From positions 1 to 41,654 of the IMG/VR virus record IMGVR_UViG_3300043570_001331: a stretch of DNA of 41,654 nucleotides. One strand, given 5' to 3'. A program made the position numbers and the translations under genes. Positions 17,373-25,177 of this stretch are shown here, in pieces (position 1 is the stretch's first letter; the number at the start of each line of letters is the position of its first letter). Under the pieces are notes generated by a model. The model searched no databases. It was not told the DNA's origin and saw only the letters and a program-made list of their open reading frames with translations. The DNA comes from a virus.

Positions 17373-17399
17373 GATTGATGACTTTTTTTTATGAATTAT

Positions 17400-19229
17400 T
17401 TATTTTTGTTCTAAGGCCTTTGCAGTATCTTCGTAATATTTGTAAATCATTTTTTTAAAAGCAGGAGTTTCAAAATATTCAGTAAATTGTTGTTGACTAA
17501 CTCCAGCAGGTGCTTCAACCTTAATAGTAATAGTTCCACCAAAATCAATTTGAGAATTAACACTTTTTGAATTACTTGTTGTTGGTTCAGAACTATTAGG
17601 TTTATTTGACTTAAATACACTTTCATAAGATATTGGTTCAATTTTTCCTGTATTAGATTTGGTTGTTTCAACCTTTGAATTTACACTATCTATTGAATCC
17701 ACAATCTCTTTAGCCATTTCTCTATATTCTTTTTCGATACCACTTGTTCCTGTAACTTTTTTTGCACTTTTTTCAATCATATCTTTAAGAGTTTCTAAAC
17801 CTTTTGAACCTAATCCAGTTGCTTTATCTTTAATATCCTTTTCAATTGATTCTAATTTCTTAGTAAAAGTCGCATTATCAATTTTACCACTATCTTTTGA
17901 TATGTATAAATCACGTATTTTATCAATACCTGCAGTTAATGTTTCTGCAATTTTTTTACTTTCAGGTACTTTACTATTAATTGCACCTGAAATTGATGTT
18001 GCGATTCTTCCTGCTCCTCTAACATTACCTTCAATATATTTTGAAGACGCAACACCGAAGGTTCCTTTAGCTGCAATTGATTTTACATCCGCAACAAGTA
18101 TATCTAAATCCGCCAATTGACTTCTTTGAATATCTTCAACTGTTTTTGGAGCATCTCTTTGTTGTTTAATTAATTCATCAAATTCTTCTTGATTAAGGTT
18201 TTGTAGTTCTTTTGTAACACCATCTTTCAATTCCACTTCATATTTACCACCTTTACCCATTTTGGCAATATTTGCTAAATATTGTTTATCTTCCTCATTT
18301 TCAAACTTTAATCCCGCCATACTAACATCAGATAATCTTTTATCTAATTCTGCAGCTGCTAATCCCATTTTACTCATTTCCTTAGCACTAACACCTGTTT
18401 GGTCTTCCATCGCTTTTAAGGTTAAAACGCCTTGTGGATTTATTTTAAATGAATTTGTTTCCTCGTCAAAATATGTAAATTGTTTTGCAACTTCAGATAA
18501 ACTTGTTTGTAATCCAGATGGGTCATTAATTGAGGCATTCATTAAAGCAAATGGGTCAGTTAAATTACCAACTGAAACACCTAATCTTTGAAATGCCGCT
18601 GCCGTCTCAATTGCCCCTTCAGGGTCTAAAACTTTATCTGCTAAAGTAAAAGTTTGTTGCATATCAAACCTTAACATAGATGCTTGAGCCGCCATCTTAG
18701 TTAAACCAGCGACACCTCCTTCAAATTGAAAACGATTCATTTGACCCATATTATAGGTAACATCTTTCATTACCGTATTAGCATTCATTCCAACACTTCT
18801 AATATAGTCAATTGAAGTTTCTATATTTGGTCCAATTTGAGATGTTTCATACCCTACGTCAGCAAAGTTACTAACTAAATCTCTTGCACTTGTACCCAAT
18901 ATTTTGGAAGATGCGTATAGTTTACTAACTTGTTCTTCAGTTGCAATAACATTTCTTCTTGAACCTTCAGCAATACCCGCAATTGTTTCAGAAACGTTAC
19001 CAATTTCCCCTCCTAATCTAAGAACACCAGCTGCTGCGTTTGCCACAGCTCTGTCCATTTCTTGTAGTCTTGTCTTCCCATCAACAAATGCCCGATTAAG
19101 TGAATCGGCCTGTGTAATCATATCATCCAATGATTTTATTATCTTCTCAATTGGGCTAGTCCAACTGTCTAATTCACTTTTGAGTTTATTAGCAGAATCG
19201 GCTGAGTCGTCTAAACTTAATTGCTCCAT
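17400..19229 (-). CDS. 29: Tape measure protein
   Basis: A 609-residue protein, predominantly helical, with coiled-coil-prone segments at both ends. It has an Ala/Gly-rich region with RAVANAAAGVLRLGGEIG, SVGNLTDPFALMNASIND and MAAQASMLRFDMQQTFTLADKVLDP, which is typical of tape measures. The C-terminal ~70 residues follow a Ser/Asn/Pro/Thr linker and form a small domain (ITIKVEAPAGVSQQQFTEYF). The length is close to T4 gp29 (590), which suggests a tail of similar length (about 90-100 nm). No clear transmembrane helix is present. It follows the chaperone-like overlapping ORFs directly, the usual order. The ATG is 17 bases after a TATTTATA motif. Confidence 0.82.
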   Translation of the reverse strand: MEQLSLDDSADSANKLKSELDSWTSPIEKIIKSLDDMITQADSLNRAFVDGKTRLQEMDRAVANAAAGVLRLGGEIGNVSETIAGIAEGSRRNVIATEEQVSKLYASSKILGTSARDLVSNFADVGYETSQIGPNIETSIDYIRSVGMNANTVMKDVTYNMGQMNRFQFEGGVAGLTKMAAQASMLRFDMQQTFTLADKVLDPEGAIETAAAFQRLGVSVGNLTDPFALMNASINDPSGLQTSLSEVAKQFTYFDEETNSFKINPQGVLTLKAMEDQTGVSAKEMSKMGLAAAELDKRLSDVSMAGLKFENEEDKQYLANIAKMGKGGKYEVELKDGVTKELQNLNQEEFDELIKQQRDAPKTVEDIQRSQLADLDILVADVKSIAAKGTFGVASSKYIEGNVRGAGRIATSISGAINSKVPESKKIAETLTAGIDKIRDLYISKDSGKIDNATFTKKLESIEKDIKDKATGLGSKGLETLKDMIEKSAKKVTGTSGIEKEYREMAKEIVDSIDSVNSKVETTKSNTGKIEPISYESVFKSNKPNSSEPTTSNSKSVNSQIDFGGTITIKVEAPAGVSQQQFTEYFETPAFKKMIYKYYEDTAKALEQK

Positions 19230-19246
19230 ATTATTTTAGGTTTCTA

Positions 19247-19254
19247 TATAAATA
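19247..19254 (-). promoter_or_regulatory. TATTTATA promoter-like motif before tape measure
   Basis: The minus strand reads CTATTTATATAG, 17 bases before the tape measure ATG and immediately after an 11-bp hairpin. Confidence 0.5.
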
Positions 19255-19255
19255 G

Positions 19256-19283
19256 AAGAAGGACTATTTTTTTAGTCCTTCTT
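19256..19283 (-). terminator. Strong hairpin between chaperone ORF and tape measure
   Basis: A perfect 11-bp inverted repeat (AAGAAGGACTA/TAGTCCTTCTT) with a 6-base A/T loop. It overlaps the stop codon of the 59-residue ORF. The minus-strand tail is CTATTTATA rather than a clean U-run, so termination is possible but could be weak. Confidence 0.5.
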
Positions 19284-19451
19284 ATTGTCTTCAATCCATT
19301 TATCAAGTAAATATTTTCTAATAAAAATAGGCATTCTTTCAAAATCTTGATATGTTATTTTCATTAATGTGTTCAGGTAGTAAAATTCATCTACCTGTCC
19401 CTTTCTATAATCAGAAGAAAGGGCGAAAAAAGTCCACCCCGAATCCAACAT
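19272..19451 (-). CDS. Small tail assembly chaperone-like ORF overlapping gp26-like gene
   Basis: A 59-residue ORF that overlaps the 3' end of the 247-residue gene by 41 bases, in the frame reached by a +1 (equivalently -2) shift. It reads TFFALSSDYRKG, DEFYYLNTLMKITYQDFERM, then PIFIRKYLLDKWIED. This FYYL...Y.DF..MP.F.R.YL pattern is the sort seen in the small second tail chaperone of myophages. It can start at its own ATG (19449-19451, no good Shine-Dalgarno), at an internal ATG (19362-19364, 30 residues), or be expressed as a 293-residue fusion by frameshifting at the T6 run (19426-19431). It lies directly before the tape measure, where lambda-type G/GT pairs sit. Confidence 0.65.
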   Translation of the reverse strand: MLDSGWTFFALSSDYRKGQVDEFYYLNTLMKITYQDFERMPIFIRKYLLDKWIEDNKKD

Positions 19452-20154
19452 TTACTGTTAGACGTTCTCCTGACGGGGCTTGTAAAGTTTTAGTCATATC
19501 TAATCTTGGTTCATTTTCATTCATAAAATTTCTAATAAATTTTGAATCTGAAATTGGCATTGATTCAACAAATTTTGCAATCTTTGCCTTATCAGTTGAC
19601 CCATCAACCTCAACAATCTCTCTTTCCATTCTCCAAGTAATTTTTGGAACAACTCTACCTGCAGGGTATGAATCGGCTAATTTACTAATTGATAAAATTT
19701 CGCCATAATTTAAAGGTTTTATTTTAATAGTCGATTGTGATTTTGGTAAAATAACCGTAAAAGTTCCATCTTCATTTGGTTGTTGACCATTAACAATACT
19801 TAATTGGTCTAACATTACTGAAGTTTTAAATGGTTTTTTAGTTCCAGGGTCAGTCAAATTTAAGGACATTTCAGGTCCAAACGCTGTATTTCTTAAAAAA
19901 ATTAAGATTGCTTCAACATCACCTTCAATAAGTTCTTCAACTTTAATATCAGGTTCATAAATTTTTGCACGTAATAAATTAAGTGTTAAATCACTACCAC
20001 CGCCCATTAGAATGTTTTCATCTGAAGCAGTTAAATATCCTACTTTAATTGATTTTTTTTTGTTTTTGTAGAAAATACCTTGAGATGGTAAAGGTACCAC
20101 ATCATGTGGTAATGTAAAATTTTGTTGACCGTAGTCTATTGATTGTGTTTCCAT
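19411..20154 (-). CDS. 26: Tail/baseplate assembly protein, gp26-like (putative tail chaperone)
   Basis: A 247-residue protein. The N-terminus has FTLPHDVVPLPSQGIFYKNKK and VGYLTASDENIL, a pattern found in the T4 gp26-type baseplate/chaperone family of many myophages. It continues with VEELIEGDVEAILIFLRNTAFGPE, a small beta domain, and helices near SKFIRNFMNENEPRLDM. It ends GFGVDFFRPFF, an aromatic C-terminus common in the family. Its position between tube and tape measure supports a tail-assembly chaperone role. The last codons before the stop include TTT TTT CGC, a possible frameshift site leading into the overlapping downstream ORF. A terminator lies just upstream, so it probably depends on its own promoter or read-through. 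Confidence 0.72.
   Translation of the reverse strand: METQSIDYGQQNFTLPHDVVPLPSQGIFYKNKKKSIKVGYLTASDENILMGGGSDLTLNLLRAKIYEPDIKVEELIEGDVEAILIFLRNTAFGPEMSLNLTDPGTKKPFKTSVMLDQLSIVNGQQPNEDGTFTVILPKSQSTIKIKPLNYGEILSISKLADSYPAGRVVPKITWRMEREIVEVDGSTDKAKIAKFVESMPISDSKFIRNFMNENEPRLDMTKTLQAPSGERLTVNVGFGVDFFRPFF
19423..19431 (-). promoter_or_regulatory. Candidate programmed frameshift site (TTT TTT CGC)
   Basis: In the zero frame the codons are GAC TTT TTT CGC. A tRNA-Phe on the second TTT could slip +1 to TTC, avoiding CGC, and enter the open downstream frame (GCC CTT TCT). A -2 shift reaches the same frame. The site is 12 bases before the zero-frame TGA. Confidence 0.4.
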
Positions 20155-20157
20155 ATA

Positions 20158-20196
20158 TAAAAAAATTAACCGTAAAGTTTATTGCTCTACGGTTAA
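20158..20196 (-). terminator. Rho-independent terminator after tail tube gene
   Basis: A perfect 9-bp stem (TTAACCGTA/TACGGTTAA) with a 13-base loop is followed by a 7-T run on the minus strand. It lies between the tail tube stop and the gp26-like start. Confidence 0.82.
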
Positions 20197-20228
20197 ATAT
20201 AATTGTATGTGAAAATTCGTAAATAGTA

Positions 20229-20717
20229 TTAGTAAACCAATACACATCTGTCCATACGAAGTGAACAAGTAATTTCCGCTAAAGCATCATCACTATATCC
20301 TAAAGAACCAAAGTTAACGTCAGTTAAGAATGTTCCATAAAGAATCCATTTCTCAACAACAACACCAGTTGGGTCTAACATTTCAAGGTCAATATCTTTC
20401 TTATAACCAGCAGCATAACCCATACGACCTGTAACTGATTCAGCGTGTAAACGAACCCATTCCATAAGAGCTTGAGCGGCAGATGGTCCAATAGGGTCTC
20501 TAAATTTGACACTAATTGGGTCCCAATTAAATCTACCTGCAACGAATGTAGACGTGTTTAAAAATTGTATTTCAGTTGAACCAATTTTAATTGCTGGTCT
20601 TGAAGCTGTCTCCACAAACCATTCGTTAATTCCTAAACTTGATGGAAACCTTAATATAAACCTATTTTTTCTTTTTGGTTCGTAAGGTATCGGCATTTTC
20701 ATTAATAAATCAGCCAT
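20229..20717 (-). CDS. 19: Tail tube protein, gp19-like
   Basis: A 162-residue protein, matching T4 gp19 (163) in length. It contains NRFILRFPSSLGINEWFVETASRP, ISVKFRDPIGPSAAQALMEWVRLH, and YKKDIDLEMLDPTGVVVEKWILYGTFLTDVNFG. These are the characteristic beta-barrel strands and the 'dP.G.vve.W...g.f...v.fG' signature of contractile-tail tube proteins. It polymerises as stacked hexamers inside the sheath. It stands alone between a TATTTATA motif upstream and a strong terminator downstream, as expected for a highly expressed tube gene. Confidence 0.88.
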   Translation of the reverse strand: MADLLMKMPIPYEPKRKNRFILRFPSSLGINEWFVETASRPAIKIGSTEIQFLNTSTFVAGRFNWDPISVKFRDPIGPSAAQALMEWVRLHAESVTGRMGYAAGYKKDIDLEMLDPTGVVVEKWILYGTFLTDVNFGSLGYSDDALAEITCSLRMDRCVLVY

Positions 20718-20759
20718 GTTATTTTAATTTTTTTTTGTATTTTTTAATTGTTTATATTC

Positions 20760-20767
20760 TATAAATA
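20760..20767 (-). promoter_or_regulatory. TATTTATA promoter-like motif before tail tube gene
   Basis: The minus strand reads GGATATATTTATAG, 42 bases before the tail tube ATG. Confidence 0.5.
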
Positions 20768-20819
20768 TATCCTTGTTAAAAAGTTTTTCTATTTACTTTT
20801 TTTTTAACTGGATTATTCT

Positions 20820-21647
20820 TTACTTATATTCTTTTTTTATTCCAGATGCAGTAGAATAAGTCTTAACTAGATTATCTGGTTTATCTTTAAAATGTTTACT
20901 CATTACTTCTACATTTCTAATATCATCATCTGAAAATCCAATACTAGGTTGCTCTGGTATAAAATTATTTGAAATTTCATTTTTAATAAATGCTCTCTTA
21001 TTAATAATTCCTGACATAGCCTTAATATAAGAAACAAATTCTTCCATTGCTTTAACTTTTAATTCTTCAGGATTCGCAGCACTTCCTTGTCCAAAAATAA
21101 CTGGATGATACTTATTAAGTTCTAAGTATGATTTAATTAGTTCGTCATCACTCATATCTTCCTCACCGACAAACGACCTATACTTTTTAAGATTTTTAAT
21201 TAGTTCGTCTTTATCTATCCCATTATATCCACTAATAATGTAATTGTAAACGGCTTGTTTTAAAGTTTCGGGATTATGACCTCTTGCAGTTATAATTGAA
21301 AAGATTGAACCATTATTAATTGCTTCTCTGAAATCTGCAAATGCAGGACCTTCTTTTGCTCTCATAGCATCAATTAAAAAATCTTTATCTCCACCTGTTC
21401 TAAAGTTTCTAAACGGGTCTTCAGCATAACCTACAATTGTTTCTCCTTGATATTTAAAAGGTTGTTTACCTAAATCGTGTCTGTATTTTGAAAAATCATC
21501 GGTACTCATACCCATTTCTTCTCCATCTTCAGTTTTAATCATAATCTTGGTTGGCATGTGAACAATGTTATCATCCCAATCAAATGCATAGTATTTCATA
21601 TCTGGAGTTCCGTCTCCTTTAAATCCTTCGTTAAGTTGTCTTTTCAT
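20820..21647 (-). CDS. HAD-superfamily hydrolase-like protein in tail operon
   Basis: HAD motif I is YYAFDWDDNIV (nucleophile D23, acid/base D25 from the chosen start) and motif II is SIITARGH (Thr/Ser motif). A large insertion between them (YRHDLGKQPFKYQGETIVGYAED) would form a cap. A putative motif III/IV region with acidic residues follows. Family members are phosphatases; the substrate here is unknown. An ATG 12 codons upstream (21683) would place a GC-rich hairpin inside the coding region and encode an odd GVHKVPPNSQS peptide, so I prefer ATG 21647 (275 residues). It follows the sheath gene, an unusual place for an enzyme; it could be a virion protein or an end-processing enzyme. Confidence 0.68.
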   Translation of the reverse strand: MKRQLNEGFKGDGTPDMKYYAFDWDDNIVHMPTKIMIKTEDGEEMGMSTDDFSKYRHDLGKQPFKYQGETIVGYAEDPFRNFRTGGDKDFLIDAMRAKEGPAFADFREAINNGSIFSIITARGHNPETLKQAVYNYIISGYNGIDKDELIKNLKKYRSFVGEEDMSDDELIKSYLELNKYHPVIFGQGSAANPEELKVKAMEEFVSYIKAMSGIINKRAFIKNEISNNFIPEQPSIGFSDDDIRNVEVMSKHFKDKPDNLVKTYSTASGIKKEYK

Positions 21648-21660
21648 ACTTTGGCTATTA

Positions 21661-21681
21661 GGGGGTACTTTATGTACCCCC
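21661..21681 (-). other. GC-rich hairpin between sheath and HAD gene
   Basis: A perfect 8-bp stem GGGGGTAC/GTACCCCC with a 5-base loop, 12 bases after the sheath stop. No U-run follows on the minus strand, so it looks more like an mRNA-stabilising or processing element for the sheath message than a terminator. Confidence 0.6.
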
Positions 21682-21692
21682 ATAATTTATTA

Positions 21693-24600
21693 TTAGATAT
21701 TTTCAAACGAAGCACCTGTTGGTGTAATGAAGAACTCAATATCAATGAATTCTAACGCCTTCGTTGGTTTTAAGTAGATTTTACCCACTAATCTGTTTGC
21801 ATCTAAATCTTCAGGTGTTGAAGATACGGTTACACGGAAATCGTATAAACCTCTATCTCTTCTAATTGAATCTAAGATTGGGTTAACACTATCTAAGAAT
21901 TGTTGTCTAACGACTTGGTCGTTTTGTTCAAACAATAATCTAATTGCTACCGCTGAAATTAACTTACGAGCTTGAAGTAATAATCTTCTTACGTTCAATC
22001 TGTTAAGTGCTGTGTCAGCGACTTGTAATGTTTTATTACCCCAAATTACTGTTCCAACATCAGAGAAAGTTGCGATAGGGTTAAGTCTACCTTGATACAA
22101 TGTATCTCTATCAGTTTGAGTTAGTTTTTGTCTAGCTTTGATTGAATTTACAAGACCTCTTGTGTAACCCGCAGATGCGAACCAAGGGAATGCAATGTTA
22201 TCAGTCAATGCTAAGTTTCTACAAACCTCACCTGTTGGTGGTAAATAGATTTGAGTATTGTTAACGGTATCTCTTGTTAAAATCCAAGGATAGTAAGTAG
22301 CTGTATAGTTAGAGTCAATTCCTGTATTATCCAAATTATCAACCGCTTCTTGTGAGTAGATGATATCTAAAGGATTAGTTGAATCAGGAGTAAACATGTT
22401 ATAGTCAGGAGTTGTTGCAATGTAAACTGAGTCAGCTCTTGAGTATTGTACCATGTCTATCGCTTCTTCTACTAAGTTTGAGTTATTAACATAATCAATC
22501 GCACTTGTAGCAAACACGTTAATGTTTGTTGCTTCAGGGTTTGCGAATGTTAATATACCAAGTAAGTAAGCATAGTAATCGGTGTTTGCAAAATCTTGTG
22601 TGTTGTTTTGAACCACAATTCTTTTGAATAAACCGTCACCTGTTGCGGTTGGGTATCTTGATGATGGTGCCGCCCCCGCTAAGTAACCTGATGAACCCAA
22701 TTGGAATCTGTCTTCGTTAGTTCTCCATTCTCTGTAGATGTCCCATCCGTCAAATCCACCAGCAAAACATACTGTATATTTTCTTGAGTAGATGAAATAA
22801 TAAGGGTTTTCTTGAGTTGATGGGTCTTCTCTGAATTCAGCAACACCACATTCGAACGCTGTTTCACCACTTGACATAGAAGTATTTGCAATTGTTACAA
22901 CAGTTGCTCCTGAGTCCATGTGGAAACCTTTACTTAATACATTCCAAGGTTGACCTTCAGCCAAAGGATTTGAAATCCATCCTGCTGGTGTTTGTTTACC
23001 TTTATAAGTTAAGAATGATTCATCAATACCATATTGACTTGAAAAACCTAAATAACTTCTTCTAACAATATCTCCTGCCGATTCAACTGTTCCTCCACCT
23101 GCGTTTGAACCGAATGGTGGGTTACTAATAACTTCACCAGGGTAGAAGTATTTTGTTTTAAATTTAGGATATGGTGATGGATACACGTTATAATCTTGAT
23201 ATTCTCTTTGAGTGTAACCATAGAATCCACAAGGTAGTGCATCTACAGGATAGTTGTCAGACAATTGAATCATTACATATTTCGATATCAACGCAAATTC
23301 ACCATCCGCAGAACCGATTTTTTTAGCCACAAAATTGTTAGAAGCTGGGTCCATGTTACAATTTGTGAATTTTTCAATAACCACTGGATTAGTATCTGTA
23401 TCAAAGAAATTTCTTACAAACACATCAAATGACATACTATTATATGATAAATTAGCAATTGAAACTTTAACTTCAGTATTTGCCGCATCACCATCAGAAA
23501 TTGAAATGAATTTGAATAAGTTATAAACTTTATTACCTCTTAATTCTGAAACTAAATAAGGTGTTTCAGGTGATTGATATTTTTCTAAATTGTATGCAAT
23601 TGATGAAGTGTTTTCACTTCTAGCACTTGGTAATGCAATTAAAGTAGAATTTAATCCACGAATATAACCTTGATTATATGCGTAATTTAAAGAACTTTGA
23701 TACGTTTCTTCAACATAAATAGGAACTTCAAATCTTGATTTACCAAAATTATCAACACCCAAAACTTTAGTAATGTACTTAGCACTTGATGCTAATAACG
23801 AAGTTTCAAGTTGGAATGTATCTCCGTCTTTTGTAATACCTGATAATGCAAATTGTTCATATGGTGATTGAGTAATACCTGAATATTGACCTGTCGAAAG
23901 TAAAGTTAAATCAGTTAAACCACTTACTTGATAAATTTGTCCGTGATTCTCACTTGATGAACTGTTAGTGTAAAGTGAAATACCTCTTGAACGAACAGTT
24001 GCAACAACCATATTATTAAAATCTGTATATGCAGTACCTGTAAACGTATATGAATTACCAATTACACTACCTGAAAAATTACCAACAGTATCACCTGTTA
24101 ATGTGTTTATAGTATAGTAGAACGAATATCCAGTATATGCATTACCTGATGAAATATCAAAATTAGCGTAATACCAAGAGTCGTTCGATGCCGCACTCAA
24201 ATCATTTGCTTCATAATTATTTTCACATCCGTATGGACTGTTATCAACAGGATACGACGCAACAACACTATTATAAGTGCTTTGAGGTATTGAACCATAA
24301 ATAACTGCAGTAGTTGCAGATGTGGTTGTGGTGTTAAAAATTGCACTTAAATAAGTGTTAAAATCATTTTGTAATGTAGATGTTGAACCATCTTGTAATC
24401 TATACAACACATTTAAATTTGCAGTTACATTAGCAGGTAAATTATTTGTATTTGTAAATGTTACTGTTCCTCCTGTTGTTCCTGTAAATGTTGCGGTAAA
24501 CGAAGTACCTGAAGATGGGTCACCAATTGTTGTTGGGTCTACGTTAGCTATTAATGACAAACTCCAAGATGGACCCGCATCATATCCTGATAATCCCAAT

Positions 24601-24896
24601 ACTCTTGTAACAAACAATTGATTTGATTGTTGTAAATATGATTTAGCAATGTATGCCGCTTCATATTTAGGGATTTGAGTATTATAAAACTTAACGGGTT
24701 CTGTTCCCCCGAAATAAGCTTGAAATTCATCATAGTTTGTTATGAATACTGGTTCAAACGCTGGTCCTTTTAGTGTCTCACCAACAAGACCTAATGTCGT
24801 TACACCCACGCTTTGGGCTACGAAAGATAAGTCGGTTTCTGATGTGTATACGCCTGGTGATACGAATACTTTTTGATTTGCTTGTGCTGTTGCCAT
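21693..24896 (-). CDS. 18: Tail sheath protein, gp18-like (enlarged)
   Basis: Contractile sheath subunit. The N-terminus has VFVSPGVYTSETDLSFVAQ, then TLGLVGETLKGPAFEPV and ITNYDEFQAYFGG, which are sheath hallmarks. The C-terminal domain has FPWFASAGYTRG, DTLYQGRLNPIATF, VIWGNKTLQ, LNRLNVRRLLLQARKLI and a final beta-rich IEFFITPTGASFENI. At 1067 residues it is much longer than T4 gp18 (659). The extra sequence lies mainly in the N-terminal half and centre (Thr/Ser/Asn-rich, residues ~110-420) and probably forms surface-exposed domains. The ATG is 32 bases after a TATTTATC motif; no Shine-Dalgarno is visible. The HAD gene follows in the same unit. Confidence 0.93.
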   Translation of the reverse strand: MATAQANQKVFVSPGVYTSETDLSFVAQSVGVTTLGLVGETLKGPAFEPVFITNYDEFQAYFGGTEPVKFYNTQIPKYEAAYIAKSYLQQSNQLFVTRVLGLSGYDAGPSWSLSLIANVDPTTIGDPSSGTSFTATFTGTTGGTVTFTNTNNLPANVTANLNVLYRLQDGSTSTLQNDFNTYLSAIFNTTTTSATTAVIYGSIPQSTYNSVVASYPVDNSPYGCENNYEANDLSAASNDSWYYANFDISSGNAYTGYSFYYTINTLTGDTVGNFSGSVIGNSYTFTGTAYTDFNNMVVATVRSRGISLYTNSSSSENHGQIYQVSGLTDLTLLSTGQYSGITQSPYEQFALSGITKDGDTFQLETSLLASSAKYITKVLGVDNFGKSRFEVPIYVEETYQSSLNYAYNQGYIRGLNSTLIALPSARSENTSSIAYNLEKYQSPETPYLVSELRGNKVYNLFKFISISDGDAANTEVKVSIANLSYNSMSFDVFVRNFFDTDTNPVVIEKFTNCNMDPASNNFVAKKIGSADGEFALISKYVMIQLSDNYPVDALPCGFYGYTQREYQDYNVYPSPYPKFKTKYFYPGEVISNPPFGSNAGGGTVESAGDIVRRSYLGFSSQYGIDESFLTYKGKQTPAGWISNPLAEGQPWNVLSKGFHMDSGATVVTIANTSMSSGETAFECGVAEFREDPSTQENPYYFIYSRKYTVCFAGGFDGWDIYREWRTNEDRFQLGSSGYLAGAAPSSRYPTATGDGLFKRIVVQNNTQDFANTDYYAYLLGILTFANPEATNINVFATSAIDYVNNSNLVEEAIDMVQYSRADSVYIATTPDYNMFTPDSTNPLDIIYSQEAVDNLDNTGIDSNYTATYYPWILTRDTVNNTQIYLPPTGEVCRNLALTDNIAFPWFASAGYTRGLVNSIKARQKLTQTDRDTLYQGRLNPIATFSDVGTVIWGNKTLQVADTALNRLNVRRLLLQARKLISAVAIRLLFEQNDQVVRQQFLDSVNPILDSIRRDRGLYDFRVTVSSTPEDLDANRLVGKIYLKPTKALEFIDIEFFITPTGASFENI

Positions 24897-24928
24897 TATT
24901 AAATTATTCTGTTACAATTTATTTTATA

Positions 24929-24936
24929 GATAAATA
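24929..24936 (-). promoter_or_regulatory. TATTTATC promoter-like motif before sheath gene
   Basis: The minus strand reads GAATATTTATCTATAAAAT, 32 bases before the sheath ATG. It is divergent from the plus-strand copy at 24974. Confidence 0.45.
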
Positions 24937-24973
24937 TTCATTATTTTATGAAAAAACTTTACTTTTGGTGAAG

Positions 24974-24981
24974 TATTTATA
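24974..24981 (+). promoter_or_regulatory. TATTTATA promoter-like motif before RHH gene
   Basis: The plus strand reads AAGTATTTATAAAC, 34 bases before the ATG at 25016. Read on the minus strand it is TATAAATA, the T4 late-promoter consensus, 77 bases before the sheath gene, so it could serve either direction. Confidence 0.45.
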
Positions 24982-24984
24982 AAC

Positions 24985-25009
24985 GGTAGGAATTAATTCT
25001 ACCTTTTTT
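24985..25009 (+). terminator. Terminator/attenuator-like hairpin in RHH leader
   Basis: A 7-bp stem (one G-U pair), GGTAGGA/TTCTACC, is followed by six T on the plus strand and lies six bases before the ATG of the small plus-strand gene. No plus-strand gene lies upstream, so it may act as an attenuator. Confidence 0.5.
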
Positions 25010-25015
25010 CATACT

Positions 25016-25177
25016 ATGAAAACAAAGAAAGAAATCAAGAACATTAAAATATCCCCTGAATCACACGATATACTGAAAAAGTACTGTGAGAAGAGGGGAA
25101 TCAAGATTTATAAGTTTTTGGAAAATTTAATTATAGAAAAGTGTAAAGAGAAGAAAGATATCTACGGGGAAGATTAA
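25016..25177 (+). CDS. Small ribbon-helix-helix-type protein
   Basis: A 53-residue plus-strand gene within minus-strand tail genes. It is very Lys-rich. The pattern IKNIKISPESHDILKKYCEK then GIKIYKFLENLIIEKC fits a ribbon-helix-helix fold: one beta strand ending at ISPE, helix A, a turn GI, and helix B starting at the 'KF.E.LI' position. Such proteins bind DNA as dimers, often as autoregulators. Its TAA shares the TTAA palindrome with the stop of the convergent gp15-like gene. A TATTTATA motif and a hairpin precede it. Too short for high certainty, but the start, stop and fold pattern are coherent. Confidence 0.7.
   Translation: MKTKKEIKNIKISPESHDILKKYCEKRGIKIYKFLENLIIEKCKEKKDIYGED

Noticed and set aside
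17659-18120. Plus-strand open frame of 153 codons opposite the tape measure
   Set aside because: It is a Ser/Leu-rich antisense shadow of a helical gene, with no start context or recognisable motif.
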